A stretch of DNA of 64,000 bases from Sva-07 sp964651825 (GCA_964651825.1 CAZYWK010000010.1:1-64000); one strand, 5' to 3'; shown: positions 9,187 to 17,714, counted from the first letter of the stretch. Notes: generated by a model from the sequence alone, not told the origin. A program made the numbers and translations.

Positions 9187-10716
9187 TCAGGGTAGTGACC
9201 GACCACGGGGCCGTCGCACCGCCAGCGCGATCACGCCGCACAGCGTGACGAGCCCGGCGAGGCCGAGCATCGTGCCGGTGCCGTCGGATCCGGTGGCCGG
9301 GAGTGAGCCGCCGCTCGGCACGGTGGGTGGCGCCGGCGTCGGTCCCGGCGGAAGCACTCCCGAGTCGGTCGTGGTCGGGCCGGTCGGCGGCTCGACATCG
9401 GGATCCGTCGTGGTCGTCGTCGACGCGTCCGGGACCGTCGACGTGCTGGTGGAACTCGACGTGCTGGTGGTCGTCGTGCTGGTCGTGCTGGTCGTCGACG
9501 TGTCCGGGACGGTCGTCGAGGTGGTCGTGGTCGAAGTGGTCGTGGTCGAAGTGGTCGTGGTCGAAGTGGTCGTGGTCGAGGTGGTGCTGGTGGGGGGTGT
9601 GTTGCTGCAGCCTTCGAGGAGGGCGTCGAACGGGAAGTAGTGGAGTTCGCGCACTTCTGGGCCCTGACCCACGACGGCCACGTTGTCGGCGTGACGCATC
9701 GTCTTGGCGATGACGTTGCCCTCGATGTTGTGGCCCGACGCGAACTGAACGTCGGCGTTCGGGGCGTAGACCGTGCCCTCGATCGTCGCTCCTCCGCCGG
9801 GCGGCATGATCAAGCTGGTTGCGGTGGGGAAGTTCCACAACATGTACGGCGCCTGCGCGCCGCTGATCCCGGCCGTGTTCGGCGTGACCCAGGTGAACTG
9901 ATCGGCTGGCGACAGCCCGGAGGTGACCACGTTGATCAGCAATGGTGTGGTGCTCGACGGCAGTGGGCTGTCGAAGGTGATCTCGCTGATGTTCGCGAGG
10001 CTCGCCGCGGTGATCGTCAGAACGTTCTGCTGATCCGCGATCAACCTGATCCGTACCGGAGTGTTCGGAGCGGTCACGTCGTTGCCGGGAATTTCGACCG
10101 AGTCGTCCCGACGGAGCAGCGTGATCGTGCTCTCGCAGACGCCGAGGTGAGCCGACGCGGCCCGGAAGTACGCGAAGGCGGCGGCGAAGTCGAACGTGCT
10201 CGCGGGGACGTCGGCGGTGACCGAGTCGACCGACTGGGGGCCGTTCACCATGATCGCGGGCGTGGAGTCGAACCCCTCGCCCGCGGCCACCACCCTCGGA
10301 TTGGCGCCGCCGTTGTTCGTCACGAGCGCCCCGGTGGGATCGCCAAGTTTGAAGTAGCCGTCGTTCACCTGCAGTCGATCCGACGACGTCGCGAAGTCGA
10401 GCCGGCCGTTGACCAGCAGCGCCATCGGCACCGTGTCGCCGGGAGCGATCGGCGTGGGCGCGCTCGCTCTGATGACGTTGTAGCTCCCCCAGGTCAGATC
10501 GCCGCCGATCGCGCTCGGGCCTTCCGATTCGTCGGCGGTCAGCTCGGCGTTCCCCTCCGTGACCAGCAGGAAACCCTGGGTCGGCGACGTCGGGTTGAAT
10601 GCCGGCGGCACCGCCGACGACAGGCCGGCCGCGGCGAGCAACGCGACTCCGATGGCCGCGACGATCGCGGCTGCACCCACGAGGGTCCGGGTGTTCGCGC
10701 TGCGTGTCGAACTCAT
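9187..10716 (-). CDS. Choice-of-anchor A surface protein, LPATG-type anchor
   Basis: Predicted exported, wall-anchored protein of 509 aa. A signal peptide or signal anchor spans about 10-35. Residues about 38-375 match the choice-of-anchor A domain (APYMLWNFPTATSLIM, EGTVYAPNADVQFASGHNIEGNVIAK). A Thr/Ser stalk (about 377-455) follows, encoded partly by a 15-bp tandem repeat. The C-terminus has SLPATGSDGTG, a hydrophobic helix and an Arg-rich tail, the layout of a sortase substrate. No sortase gene is in the window. ATG start at 10716. Confidence 0.85.
   Translation of the reverse strand: MSSTRSANTRTLVGAAAIVAAIGVALLAAAGLSSAVPPAFNPTSPTQGFLLVTEGNAELTADESEGPSAIGGDLTWGSYNVIRASAPTPIAPGDTVPMALLVNGRLDFATSSDRLQVNDGYFKLGDPTGALVTNNGGANPRVVAAGEGFDSTPAIMVNGPQSVDSVTADVPASTFDFAAAFAYFRAASAHLGVCESTITLLRRDDSVEIPGNDVTAPNTPVRIRLIADQQNVLTITAASLANISEITFDSPLPSSTTPLLINVVTSGLSPADQFTWVTPNTAGISGAQAPYMLWNFPTATSLIMPPGGGATIEGTVYAPNADVQFASGHNIEGNVIAKTMRHADNVAVVGQGPEVRELHYFPFDALLEGCSNTPPTSTTSTTTTSTTTTSTTTTSTTTTSTTVPDTSTTSTTSTTTTSTSSSTSTSTVPDASTTTTTDPDVEPPTGPTTTDSGVLPPGPTPAPPTVPSGGSLPATGSDGTGTMLGLAGLVTLCGVIALAVRRPRGRSLP
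9189..9194 (-). promoter_or_regulatory. Candidate -10 (TACCCT), leaderless DinB-like gene
   Basis: On the minus strand TACCCT ends 8 nt before the GTG at 9180. Confidence 0.35.
9521..9580. repeat. 15-bp tandem repeat x4 in surface-protein stalk
   Basis: Four head-to-tail copies of GTGGTCGTGGTCGAA (last copy ends in G) encode the Thr/Ser stalk on the minus strand. Copy number probably varies between strains and would change stalk length in steps of five residues without a frameshift. Confidence 0.9.
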
Positions 10717-10725
10717 TCCGATCGG

Positions 10726-10731
10726 ACGGTA
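10726..10731 (-). promoter_or_regulatory. Candidate -10 (TACCGT), anchor A gene
   Basis: Minus-strand TACCGT ends 9 nt before the ATG at 10716. The overlapping GATACC is an alternative register. Confidence 0.3.
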
Positions 10732-10774
10732 TCCAGATTCTCCATACCGGTAGTGCAGCCCGGCGGATTCGTCG

Positions 10775-11395
10775 TCAGTGGTGACGCAATACGGTGACGG
10801 CGAAGTCGGCGGCGTCGTGCCAGGCCCGCAGGTCCCAGGTGGCGAAGCGGTGCTCGATCCGCAGGCCGGCCTCGGCGATCGCCCGATCGAACACGTCGAG
10901 AGGTAGCTCCCGATTGGTGTGGAACCCGGTGACGATGAAGCCGCCGCCGGGTCCGCTGTTCGGTCCGCCGGTCAGATGGGCGGCGCAGCGGCGCAGGACG
11001 TCGGCTTCGGTGCCGGGCGCGAGGAACACCATCACGTTGCCGGCGAGCACGATCGCGTCGAACGGCTCGGGCTCGCCCATCGCCGGCAGGTCGAGCTCGC
11101 TGAGGTCGGCCACGAGCCAGTTCGGGCCCGGGTGATCGACCTCGGCAGCGGCGATCAGCTTCGCGTCGGCGTCGACCCCGACCACGTCGTGGCCGACTCC
11201 GAACAGGTAGGCGCCGACCCGGCCGGGCCCACAGCCCGCGTCGAGGATGCGGGCGTTGCGACGCACCATCGCGTCGATCAGCCGGCCCTCACCGACGAGG
11301 TCGTCGCCCGCAGCCTCCATCTTCCGGAACCGCTCGATGTACCACTCGCTGTGACCGTCCTTCGCGTCGGTCACCCACCTCGTCGGCCTCGCCAT
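10775..11395 (-). CDS. Class I SAM-dependent methyltransferase
   Basis: A 206-aa cytoplasmic methyltransferase. Motif I is ILDAGCGPGRVG (50-61), followed by the acidic GVDAD of motif II and DAIVLAGNVMVFL of motif IV. The substrate is not deducible. ATG start at 11395, supported by a TACGCT -10 that ends 6 nt upstream. It lies downstream of the ABC-F gene on the same strand but appears to have its own promoter. Confidence 0.85.
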   Translation of the reverse strand: MARPTRWVTDAKDGHSEWYIERFRKMEAAGDDLVGEGRLIDAMVRRNARILDAGCGPGRVGAYLFGVGHDVVGVDADAKLIAAAEVDHPGPNWLVADLSELDLPAMGEPEPFDAIVLAGNVMVFLAPGTEADVLRRCAAHLTGGPNSGPGGGFIVTGFHTNRELPLDVFDRAIAEAGLRIEHRFATWDLRAWHDAADFAVTVLRHH

Positions 11396-11401
11396 GCCCG
11401 C

Positions 11402-11407
11402 AGCGTA
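11402..11407 (-). promoter_or_regulatory. Candidate -10 (TACGCT), leaderless methyltransferase
   Basis: Minus-strand TACGCT ends 6 nt before the ATG at 11395. It lies between a palindromic repeat core and the gene. Confidence 0.4.
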
Positions 11408-11442
11408 GAAGTTGATACGCGGGGTCAGGCACCGACCGCTTC
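11408..11442. repeat. Family B repeat (GGGGTCAGGCACCG core), copy 1
   Basis: Core GGGGTCAGGCACCG at 11421-11434 with short inverted flanks GAAG (11408-11411) and CTTC (11439-11442). The right flank touches the stop codon of the ABC-F gene. The same core occurs in five more intergenic sites in this window. Confidence 0.7.
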
Positions 11443-13120
11443 ACGTCAGCACCTTGGCGAGGCGGAGGGTGCGGGCGGCATCGGGGTCGGCGAGGGCCTG
11501 CACGGCGAGGTCGAAGTCGGGCAGGCTGAGCACGTCGCCGTCGTCGCCGATCATCACGAACCGGTCGAGCTGGCGCAGGAACGTGCGGTCGTGGCTCACC
11601 GCGATCACCGTGCCGACGAAGCGATCGAGGGCGCGCTCCAGTGCGATCGCCGAGTCGACGTCGAGGTTGTCGGTCGGCTCGTCGAGCAGCAACACGTTGT
11701 GCCCGGCGAGCTCGAGGGTGAGGATCTCGAGGCGCGCCTTCTGCCCACCCGACAACGTCTGGTGCTCCTGGCGCGCCGCCTCGGCCAACCCGTAGCGGCC
11801 GAGCGCCGCCATCGACCGCTCGAAGGTGTGGGCCAGCGGCTCGATCACCTCCAGGCAGGTCGTGCCGGCGAACTCGGGCCGGTCGTTGACCTGGGTGAAC
11901 ATCCCGACCGAGGTTCGCGGCCCGAAGTTGATCGTCCCGTCGAAGCCCGACACGCCGGCGAGGGCATTCATCAGGTGCGTCTTGCCGGTGCCGTTGGGGC
12001 CGATCAGGCCGACGCGCTCGCCGAAGTACACCTCGTCGCTGAACGGGAAGAACAGGTCGTCGACGCTCACGTCGATCAGCTGGACGACCCGGCGCGCCGA
12101 GTCGGCGCCGCGCAGGCCGACGTTGATCTGCTGGTCGGGCACCGGCGGCGGAGGCGGCCCGGCGGCGACGAACTTCTCCCATCGCGTCTCGGCGGCGTTG
12201 GCCTTCGACGCGTTCTTGAAGTTCACCGCGGCGCGCTGCTTCATGATCTTCATGTGGCGGAACAGGCGGCGCTCCTCGTCCTTCCACCGCTCCAACGCGT
12301 CGCCGAGCCGCGCCTGGCGGTCGGCACGCGCCTGCGGGAACGTCGCGAACGATCCGCCGTGCACCCAGGCACCCGACCCCTCGATGGCGATCACCTTCGT
12401 CGCCACCGCTTCGAGCACGGCCCGGTCGTGGCTGACCATGAGCACGGTCGAGCGGGTGGCGCGCAGTTGCTCCTCCAACCACCAGCGGGTGGGGATGTCG
12501 AGGTAGTTGTCGGGCTCGTCGAGCAGCAGCACATCGGCGCCCGAGTTGAGCACGAGGTCGAGCACCAGCCGCTTGCGCTCACCGCCCGACAGTTCGCCGA
12601 CGCGGCGGGTGCCGACGTCGTCGACCGGCGACTTCACCACCCGCTGCACCGCCGAGGCCCACTGCGCCTCGAGCTCGTAGCCGCCGAGGTCGCCCCACGT
12701 CGTCACCGCCTCGGCGTAGGCCATCCCGGGCTCGACCGCGGGCGCGCGGTGTTCGTTCGGGGACGGGGCCGGAACGAACGGGGTCGTGCCCGTGAGGGCG
12801 TGTTCGGCGGCGACCAGGGTGCGGCCGGCGGCTCGCAGCGCTGGTGGGGCGACCTCGATCAGCAGCTCCCTGAGCGTCGCGTCGGGGGACGCCATGCCGG
12901 CGTCCTGCGTCATCGTGAGGACGGTGCCGCCGAGGGCGAACTCGCCGGCGTCGGGCTGGAGCTCGCCCGCCAGGATGCGCAGGATCGTGCTCTTGCCGAC
13001 CCCGTTGACCCCGACGAGCACCGCCCGCTCGCCGGGCGACACCGTGAAGCTGACGTCGAAGAACAACGAGTCGCGCCCGGGCGGTGCGTACTCGAGTTCC
13101 GACACCACGATTGTGCTCAC
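11441..13120 (-). CDS. ABC-F family ATPase
   Basis: Duplicated ABC ATPase without membrane domains, 559 aa, of the ABC-F group that acts on ribosomes. First cassette: GVNGVGKST (38-46), LSGGERKR, LLLDEPDNYLD. Second cassette: GPNGTGKT, LSGGQKAR, LLLDEPTDNLD. A charged helical linker (about 265-315, RWKDEERRLFRHMKIMKQ) lies between them. Which subfamily it is (housekeeping or antibiotic-protection type) cannot be fixed. GTG start at 13120. Unusually, residues about 110-123 (TGTTPFVPAPSPNE) are encoded by a palindromic repeat that also occurs between genes elsewhere in the window. Confidence 0.9.
   Translation of the reverse strand: MSTIVVSELEYAPPGRDSLFFDVSFTVSPGERAVLVGVNGVGKSTILRILAGELQPDAGEFALGGTVLTMTQDAGMASPDATLRELLIEVAPPALRAAGRTLVAAEHALTGTTPFVPAPSPNEHRAPAVEPGMAYAEAVTTWGDLGGYELEAQWASAVQRVVKSPVDDVGTRRVGELSGGERKRLVLDLVLNSGADVLLLDEPDNYLDIPTRWWLEEQLRATRSTVLMVSHDRAVLEAVATKVIAIEGSGAWVHGGSFATFPQARADRQARLGDALERWKDEERRLFRHMKIMKQRAAVNFKNASKANAAETRWEKFVAAGPPPPPVPDQQINVGLRGADSARRVVQLIDVSVDDLFFPFSDEVYFGERVGLIGPNGTGKTHLMNALAGVSGFDGTINFGPRTSVGMFTQVNDRPEFAGTTCLEVIEPLAHTFERSMAALGRYGLAEAARQEHQTLSGGQKARLEILTLELAGHNVLLLDEPTDNLDVDSAIALERALDRFVGTVIAVSHDRTFLRQLDRFVMIGDDGDVLSLPDFDLAVQALADPDAARTLRLAKVLT
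12751..12779. repeat. Family C repeat inside ABC-F coding sequence
   Basis: Perfect 8-bp arms GTTCGTTC (12751-12758) and GAACGAAC (12772-12779) enclose GGGGACGGGGCCG. The 15-mer GGGGACGGGGCCGGA (12759-12773) recurs at 15322 and 20467. Here it is in frame within a real gene and encodes FVPAPSPNE. Confidence 0.8.
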
Positions 13121-13145
13121 GGCGACAGACTCGCAGACCGGCGGT

Positions 13146-13406
13146 TCACTCGGAGGCGGCGATTTCGGCGTCGAGGCGCTTGACCAGCGTCTTGGTCGCC
13201 ACCGCTCGGTAGCTCTCCTCCACGAAGTCGAGCAACACCTCGCGTTCGCCCTCCGGCACGTTGGCGACGTACACCGTCACCCACCCGTGCTTGCCCAGGC
13301 CGTACCCCGGCAGGATCGAACCCGGATACGAGAGGGCATGGTCACGGGACTCGGGCAGCTTGACGGTGATGCCGGGGTCGTCCGCATCGGGGCCGCTGGC
13401 CAGCAC
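13146..13406 (-). pseudogene. N-terminally truncated MmcQ/YjbR-family gene
   Basis: The 86-residue frame ITVKLPESRDHALSYPG, GYGLGKHGWVTVYV, LLDFVEESYRAVATKTLVKRL matches the C-terminal two thirds of YjbR-family proteins (usually about 115-120 aa). The usual first 30-40 residues are absent. Upstream the frame stays open to about 13500 (WAGGVLASG looks like the expected core strand), but no ATG, GTG or TTG start is found there and the divergent monooxygenase begins at 13511. It is either a decayed gene or a short functional variant from the GTG at 13406. Confidence 0.55.
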
Positions 13407-13496
13407 CCCGCCAGCCCACCGTGTCGCCGCCCGTCCTTCCAGCCGGCAGCCGCAGCTCCGATGTCCGATCCGATCCGTCGGGGCGGGCGGCGAGCT

Positions 13497-13502
13497 GACA
13501 AT
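13497..13502 (+). promoter_or_regulatory. Candidate -10 (GACAAT), monooxygenase
   Basis: GACAAT ends 8 nt before the GTG at 13511, consistent with a leaderless or near-leaderless transcript. Confidence 0.35.
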
Positions 13503-13510
13503 CTCGCGGC

Positions 13511-15292
13511 GTGGGGAACGACACGATCGACCGGGATGCGCTGCGGGCCAAGTACGCCGAAGAGCGCGCCAAGCGCCTGCGGCCCGACGGCAACAACCAG
13601 TACGTCGAGGTGACGGGGCAGTTCGCCCACTACGTCGACGACATCTACACGCCGCCGGTCGAGCGTGAGCCGCTCCGTGACGAGGTCACGGTCGCGTTCA
13701 TCGGTGGCGGGTTCGCCGGTCTGGTCACCGGCGCCCGGCTGAAGCAGGCCGGTATCGACGACGTGCGCATCATCGAGAAGGGCGGCGACTTCGGAGGCAC
13801 GTGGTACTGGAACCGCTACCCGGGCGCACAGTGCGACACGGCGGCGTTCATCTACCTCCCGCTGCTGGAGGAGACCGGCCACATGCCGACCGAGAAGTAC
13901 ACGCACGCGCCGGAGATCCTCGAGCACTGCCAGCGCATCGCCAAGCACTTCGACCTCTACGACAACGCCGCACTGTCCACCGAGGTGCAGTCGGTCGAGT
14001 GGGAGCAGGACAGCCACCGCTGGGTCATCCGCACCAACCGCGGCGACGAGATGCGGGCGAAGTACCTGGCGATGGGCACCGGCCCGCTCCACCGGCCGAA
14101 GCTGCCGGGCATCCCGGGCATCGAGACGTACGCCGGGCACAGCTTCCACACCAGCCGGTGGGACTACGGCTACACCGGCGGCGATCCCGCGGGCGCGCCG
14201 ATGGACAGGCTGGCCGGCAAGCGCGTCGGCATCATCGGCACCGGTGCGACCGCCGTTCAATGCGTGCCGCACCTCGCCCGCGCCGCCGGCGAGCTGTTCG
14301 TGTTCCAGCGCACCCCGTCGTCGGTCGACACCCGCAACAACCAGCCGACCGATCCCGAGTGGTTCGCCACGCTCCAGCCCGGTTGGCAGGAGGAGTGGCT
14401 GATGAACTTCACCACCCTCCAGACCGGTGGCTTCGCCGACGAGGACCTCGTGAAGGACGGTTGGACCGACATCTCCCAGCGCATCCGCGACAAGGCCATC
14501 GCCAACGGCGACTTCAGCCCGGAGGGGATGCTGAAGGCGTACCACGACAGCGACGACGAGAAGATGGAGGAGATCCGCGCCCGCGTCGACGCGATCGTCG
14601 GCGACGGCGGCACGGCAGCTGCACTCAAGGCGTGGTACCGCCAGCTGTGCAAGCGGCCGTGCTTCCACGACGAGTACCTCCAGTCGTTCAACCGGCCCAA
14701 CGTGCACCTGATCGACACCGACGGCAAGGGGGTCGAGCGGATCGACGAGACCGGCGTGTGGGTGCGCGGCGAGCACTTCGAGCTCGACTGCATCGTCTAC
14801 GCGTCCGGCTTCGAGGTGGGCACGCCACTCGAACGGCGCACGGGCTTCGATCCGGTCGGGCGTGACGGGCTGAAGCTGTCGGAGTACTGGGCGAGCGGGA
14901 TGCGCACGCTGCACGGTCTCCACGCCCGGAACTTTCCGAACCTGTTCGTGATCGGCCCGGCGCAGGGCGCCAACCTGATCTCCAACGTGCCCCACAACCT
15001 GACCGAGGCCGCTACGACGCTCGGTGCCATCCTGGCCCACGCCGAGGAGGTCGGCGCCGAGGAGGTCGAGGTCACCGCCGAGGCCGAGGACGCGTGGGTG
15101 ACGCTGCTCCTCAACGGCGGCCGGCGGTTCGGTGCCGACCCGACGTGCACGCCCGGGTACTACAACAACGAGGGCGGCGAGATCTCCGAGGGCCTCCTCG
15201 GCCTCGGCTACCCCGACGGCCCCGTCGCCTACTTCAACCACATCAAGGCCTGGCGCGACACCGGCGACTTCGACGGCCTCGAGTTCCGCTGA
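13511..15292 (+). CDS. Flavin-dependent (Baeyer-Villiger-type) monooxygenase
   Basis: A 593-aa FAD/NADPH enzyme that would insert oxygen next to a carbonyl or oxidise a heteroatom. FAD Rossmann motif GGGFAG (65-70), the family pattern GGDFGGTWYWNRYPGAQCD (about 91-109), the Baeyer-Villiger fingerprint YAGHSFHTSRWDY (207-219, first Phe replaced by Tyr), and the NADPH motif GIIGTGATA (240-248) are all present. It resembles ketone monooxygenases of actinobacteria. GTG start at 13511. The last six codons and the stop codon are duplicated just downstream. Confidence 0.9.
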   Translation: MGNDTIDRDALRAKYAEERAKRLRPDGNNQYVEVTGQFAHYVDDIYTPPVEREPLRDEVTVAFIGGGFAGLVTGARLKQAGIDDVRIIEKGGDFGGTWYWNRYPGAQCDTAAFIYLPLLEETGHMPTEKYTHAPEILEHCQRIAKHFDLYDNAALSTEVQSVEWEQDSHRWVIRTNRGDEMRAKYLAMGTGPLHRPKLPGIPGIETYAGHSFHTSRWDYGYTGGDPAGAPMDRLAGKRVGIIGTGATAVQCVPHLARAAGELFVFQRTPSSVDTRNNQPTDPEWFATLQPGWQEEWLMNFTTLQTGGFADEDLVKDGWTDISQRIRDKAIANGDFSPEGMLKAYHDSDDEKMEEIRARVDAIVGDGGTAAALKAWYRQLCKRPCFHDEYLQSFNRPNVHLIDTDGKGVERIDETGVWVRGEHFELDCIVYASGFEVGTPLERRTGFDPVGRDGLKLSEYWASGMRTLHGLHARNFPNLFVIGPAQGANLISNVPHNLTEAATTLGAILAHAEEVGAEEVEVTAEAEDAWVTLLLNGGRRFGADPTCTPGYYNNEGGEISEGLLGLGYPDGPVAYFNHIKAWRDTGDFDGLEFR

Positions 15293-15318
15293 CCCCGTGC
15301 GTTCCGCTGACCCCGTGC
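15283..15318. repeat. 18-bp direct duplication across a stop codon
   Basis: GTTCCGCTGACCCCGTGC occurs twice without spacer (15283-15300 and 15301-15318). The first copy contains the end of the monooxygenase gene (EFR stop, TGA 15290-15292). Confidence 0.9.
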
Positions 15319-15348
15319 GTTGGGGACGGGGCCGGATGAACGGGGTCA
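15308..15348. repeat. Family C repeat, copy 2
   Basis: Inverted arms TGACCCCGT (15308-15316) and ACGGGGTCA (15340-15348) enclose the 15-mer GGGGACGGGGCCGGA (15322-15336). The right arm reaches the stop codon of the convergent crotonase gene. No T-tract follows either arm, so it is not a classic terminator. Confidence 0.75.
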
Positions 15349-16155
15349 GGTGCCGGTGAAGTGGGCGGGGCGGCGTTCGAGGAACGAGGCGACGCCTTCG
15401 CGGTGGTCGTCGCTCTTGAAGCAAGCAGCGAGCGCGGCGGTGTGGCGCTCCATGTGCTCGCCGGCCGAGGCGGTGAAGCCCTCGTACACCAACGACTTGA
15501 TGTGGCCGAGGCTGTGCGGCGAACCCTCGGCGATCGTCGAGGCCAGCGCGATGGCGGCCGGCACGAGGTCATCGCTCGGGATCACGTCGAGCACGTAGCC
15601 GAGGGCGAGCGCCTCACCGGCGTCGATCATCGCCCCGGTGTACAGCAGCCGCAGCGCCTGCTGGGGTCCGACGATCCGCGGGAGCAGCCACGTGCCGGCG
15701 CCGGTGTCCGGTACGAGGCCGCGGTGGACGAAGTTCCAGGCGAAGCGGGCGTTGTCGCTCGCGAGGCGGAGGTCGCATTGCGAGCTGAACTCGGCGCCCA
15801 TCCCGACTGCCGGCCCGTCGATCGCGCCGATCGTCGGCTTGCGGGCCTGTGCGATCGGCCACCAGTGATGCCGCTCCTCCTCGCCCGCCGAACCCCGTAG
15901 CCCGCGCTCGGCGCCGGGGATCGTCGCCAGGTCGGCGAGGTCGGTGCCTGCACAGAACGCTCCCGGCACGCCGGTGATCACGATCGCCACCGTGTCGGGG
16001 TCGGCGTCGGCCCGCCCCACCGTCTCGACGAACTCGAACAGCATCGCGTAGGTCATCGCGTTGCGCTTCTCCGGCCGGTCGATCGTGATCACGCCGACCT
16101 TGCCCTCGACGTGATAGCGGATGAGCTGGCGGTTCGGATCGGTGCCGTCGGTCAT
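15346..16155 (-). CDS. Enoyl-CoA hydratase/isomerase (crotonase) family protein
   Basis: A 269-aa crotonase-fold protein, probably acting on an acyl-CoA. The oxyanion-hole segments GAFCAGTDLADLA and IDGPAVGMGAEFSSQCDLRLAS are present. The usual catalytic Glu of the second segment is not obvious, so isomerase or other crotonase chemistry is possible. ATG at 16155 is chosen over an upstream in-frame start because it begins the conserved strand region and a TACCTT -10 ends 6 nt before it. Divergent from the GDP-fucose synthase gene. Confidence 0.85.
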   Translation of the reverse strand: MTDGTDPNRQLIRYHVEGKVGVITIDRPEKRNAMTYAMLFEFVETVGRADADPDTVAIVITGVPGAFCAGTDLADLATIPGAERGLRGSAGEEERHHWWPIAQARKPTIGAIDGPAVGMGAEFSSQCDLRLASDNARFAWNFVHRGLVPDTGAGTWLLPRIVGPQQALRLLYTGAMIDAGEALALGYVLDVIPSDDLVPAAIALASTIAEGSPHSLGHIKSLVYEGFTASAGEHMERHTAALAACFKSDDHREGVASFLERRPAHFTGT

Positions 16156-16161
16156 CGTCCG

Positions 16162-16179
16162 AAGGTACCCACGTACAAT
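16162..16179. promoter_or_regulatory. Divergent leaderless promoter pair
   Basis: Two -10 hexamers lie 6 bp apart: TACCTT on the minus strand (16162-16167), ending 6 nt before the crotonase ATG at 16155, and TACAAT on the plus strand (16174-16179), ending 8 nt before the ATG at 16188. Each promoter's upstream DNA is the other gene's start region, so the two are likely to influence each other. Confidence 0.5.
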
Positions 16180-16187
16180 CACCGTCG

Positions 16188-17210
16188 ATGAACCCGACGA
16201 CCCCGACGAACCCCGCGACCGGGATCGACCCCGACGCACCGGTCTACGTGGCGGGCCACGCGGGCCTCGTCGGCTCGGCGATCATGCGGCGGCTCGCCGC
16301 GGCCGGGTTCACGAACGTCCTCACCGCCACCCGCGGCCAGCTCGACCTGCGCGACCAGTCGGAGGTGTCGCACTGGTTCAAGGCCAACCGGCCGCGGTAC
16401 GTGTACCTCGTGGCCGGCACCGTCGGCGGCATCATGGCCAACAGCACCCGGCCGGCGGAGTTCATCTACGACAACATGATGATCCACGGCACGGTCGTCC
16501 ACGCCGCCAAGGAGTACGACGTCACCAAGCTGCTCTACCTCGGCTCGTCGTGCATCTACCCCCGCGAGGCGAACCAGCCGATCACCGAGGACGAGCTGCT
16601 CACCGGCCCGCTGGAGCCGACCAACGAGGCGTACGCGATCGCCAAGATCTCGGGCATCAAGCTGTGCCAGGCGTATCGGAAGCAGTACGGCTGCGACTTC
16701 ATCTCCGCCATGCCGACCAACCTGTACGGCCCGAACGACAACTTCGACCTCACCTCCAGCCACGTCCTGCCGGCGCTGATCCGCAAGTTCCACGACGCCC
16801 GCAGCAGCGACGACAAGACGGTCGAGATCTGGGGAACCGGCTCGCCGATGCGCGAGTTCCTCCACGTCGACGACCTCGCCGACGCCTGCCTGTTCCTCAT
16901 GGAGCACTACAGCGACGAGAGCCACATCAACGTCGGCACCGGCATCGACCTGCCGATCCGCGACCTCGCCGAGAAGGTCCGCGCCGCCGTGTGCCCCGAC
17001 GCCACGCTGCGCTTCGACACCACCAAGCCCGACGGCACGCCCCGCAAGGTGCTCGACGTCACCAAGCTGCGCAACCTCGGCTGGAGCCCGTCGATCGATC
17101 TCGACACCGGCATCACCACCACCTACCAGTGGTTCCTCGACCAGCAAGCCGCCCACCAGGGCCTCCGCGGCATCGACCAACCTGCAACGGTGGGGTCAGG
17201 CACCGCGTGA
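16188..17210 (+). CDS. fcl: GDP-L-fucose synthase
   Basis: Extended short-chain dehydrogenase (340 aa) that epimerises and reduces GDP-4-keto-6-deoxymannose to GDP-L-fucose for cell-surface glycans. NADP-binding GHAGLVGS (23-30), GSSCIYP (119-125) and the catalytic YxxxK, Tyr149-Lys153 (YAIAK), are intact. The usual partner GDP-mannose 4,6-dehydratase is not next to it. The C-terminal residues after GIDQ (PATVGSGTA) and the TGA stop (17208-17210) come from a palindromic repeat that begins at 17178, so the natural end of the protein was probably extended or replaced. Confidence 0.92.
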   Translation: MNPTTPTNPATGIDPDAPVYVAGHAGLVGSAIMRRLAAAGFTNVLTATRGQLDLRDQSEVSHWFKANRPRYVYLVAGTVGGIMANSTRPAEFIYDNMMIHGTVVHAAKEYDVTKLLYLGSSCIYPREANQPITEDELLTGPLEPTNEAYAIAKISGIKLCQAYRKQYGCDFISAMPTNLYGPNDNFDLTSSHVLPALIRKFHDARSSDDKTVEIWGTGSPMREFLHVDDLADACLFLMEHYSDESHINVGTGIDLPIRDLAEKVRAAVCPDATLRFDTTKPDGTPRKVLDVTKLRNLGWSPSIDLDTGITTTYQWFLDQQAAHQGLRGIDQPATVGSGTA

Positions 17211-17217
17211 CAGGTTG
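17178..17217. repeat. Family B repeat, copy 2, overlapping fcl stop codon
   Basis: CAACCTG (17178-17184) and CAGGTTG (17211-17217) are inverted arms around GGGGTCAGGCACCG (17192-17205). The element supplies the last codons and stop of the GDP-fucose synthase gene and ends six bases before the next start. The arms match copy 6 at 43818. Confidence 0.8.
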
Positions 17218-17222
17218 AGGGG

Positions 17223-17714
17223 ATGAGCGAATCCGATCCGGTGCTCGATCCAGTGCTCGACGCTGCCGCGGCGACCGGCCAGCCGTTCGAGGTGGTGACG
17301 TGCGATCCCGACCTCGCCGACACCGCCGCGTTCTGCGAGGCGTACGGCTACCGGCTCGACGAGTCGGCAAACGCGATCGTCGTGGTCGGCAAGTCCGAGC
17401 CGCGGGTGTACGCCTGCTGCCTCGTGCTCGCCTCGACCCGGCTGGACGTGAACGGTGCGGTGCGCAAGCGCTTCGGCACCCGCAAGGCGTCGTTCGCCTC
17501 CGGTGACGAGACGATCGAGATCACCGGGATGCAGATCGGTGGCGTCACGCCGTACGGCCTCCCCGCGGAGCTTCCGATCTGGATCGACGCCGCGGTCATG
17601 AGCTGCGACCAGGTGATCGTCGGCGGCGGGTCCCGCGACCGCAAGCTGCTCGTGCCACCCGCCTCCCTCGCCGCGCTGACGAACGCCGAGGTGGTCGACG
17701 GCCTCGCCGGCTGA
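17223..17714 (+). CDS. YbaK/EbsC-type aminoacyl-tRNA deacylase
   Basis: A 163-aa protein of the YbaK/ProX editing family, which hydrolyses mis-charged aminoacyl-tRNAs. Family landmarks are VVVGKSEPR with the conserved Lys near residue 57, IGGVTPYGLP, and VIVGGGSRDRKLLVPP. Length is normal. ATG at 17223 lies directly after GAGGGG, too close for a standard ribosome-binding site, so a leaderless message starting inside the preceding repeat is possible. Substrate tRNA is not known. Confidence 0.85.
   Translation: MSESDPVLDPVLDAAAATGQPFEVVTCDPDLADTAAFCEAYGYRLDESANAIVVVGKSEPRVYACCLVLASTRLDVNGAVRKRFGTRKASFASGDETIEITGMQIGGVTPYGLPAELPIWIDAAVMSCDQVIVGGGSRDRKLLVPPASLAALTNAEVVDGLAG

Noticed and set aside
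11441..13120. ABC-F gene as an antibiotic-resistance determinant
   Set aside because: Motifs show only the ABC-F family; the linker is not distinctive and no resistance or biosynthesis genes are adjacent.
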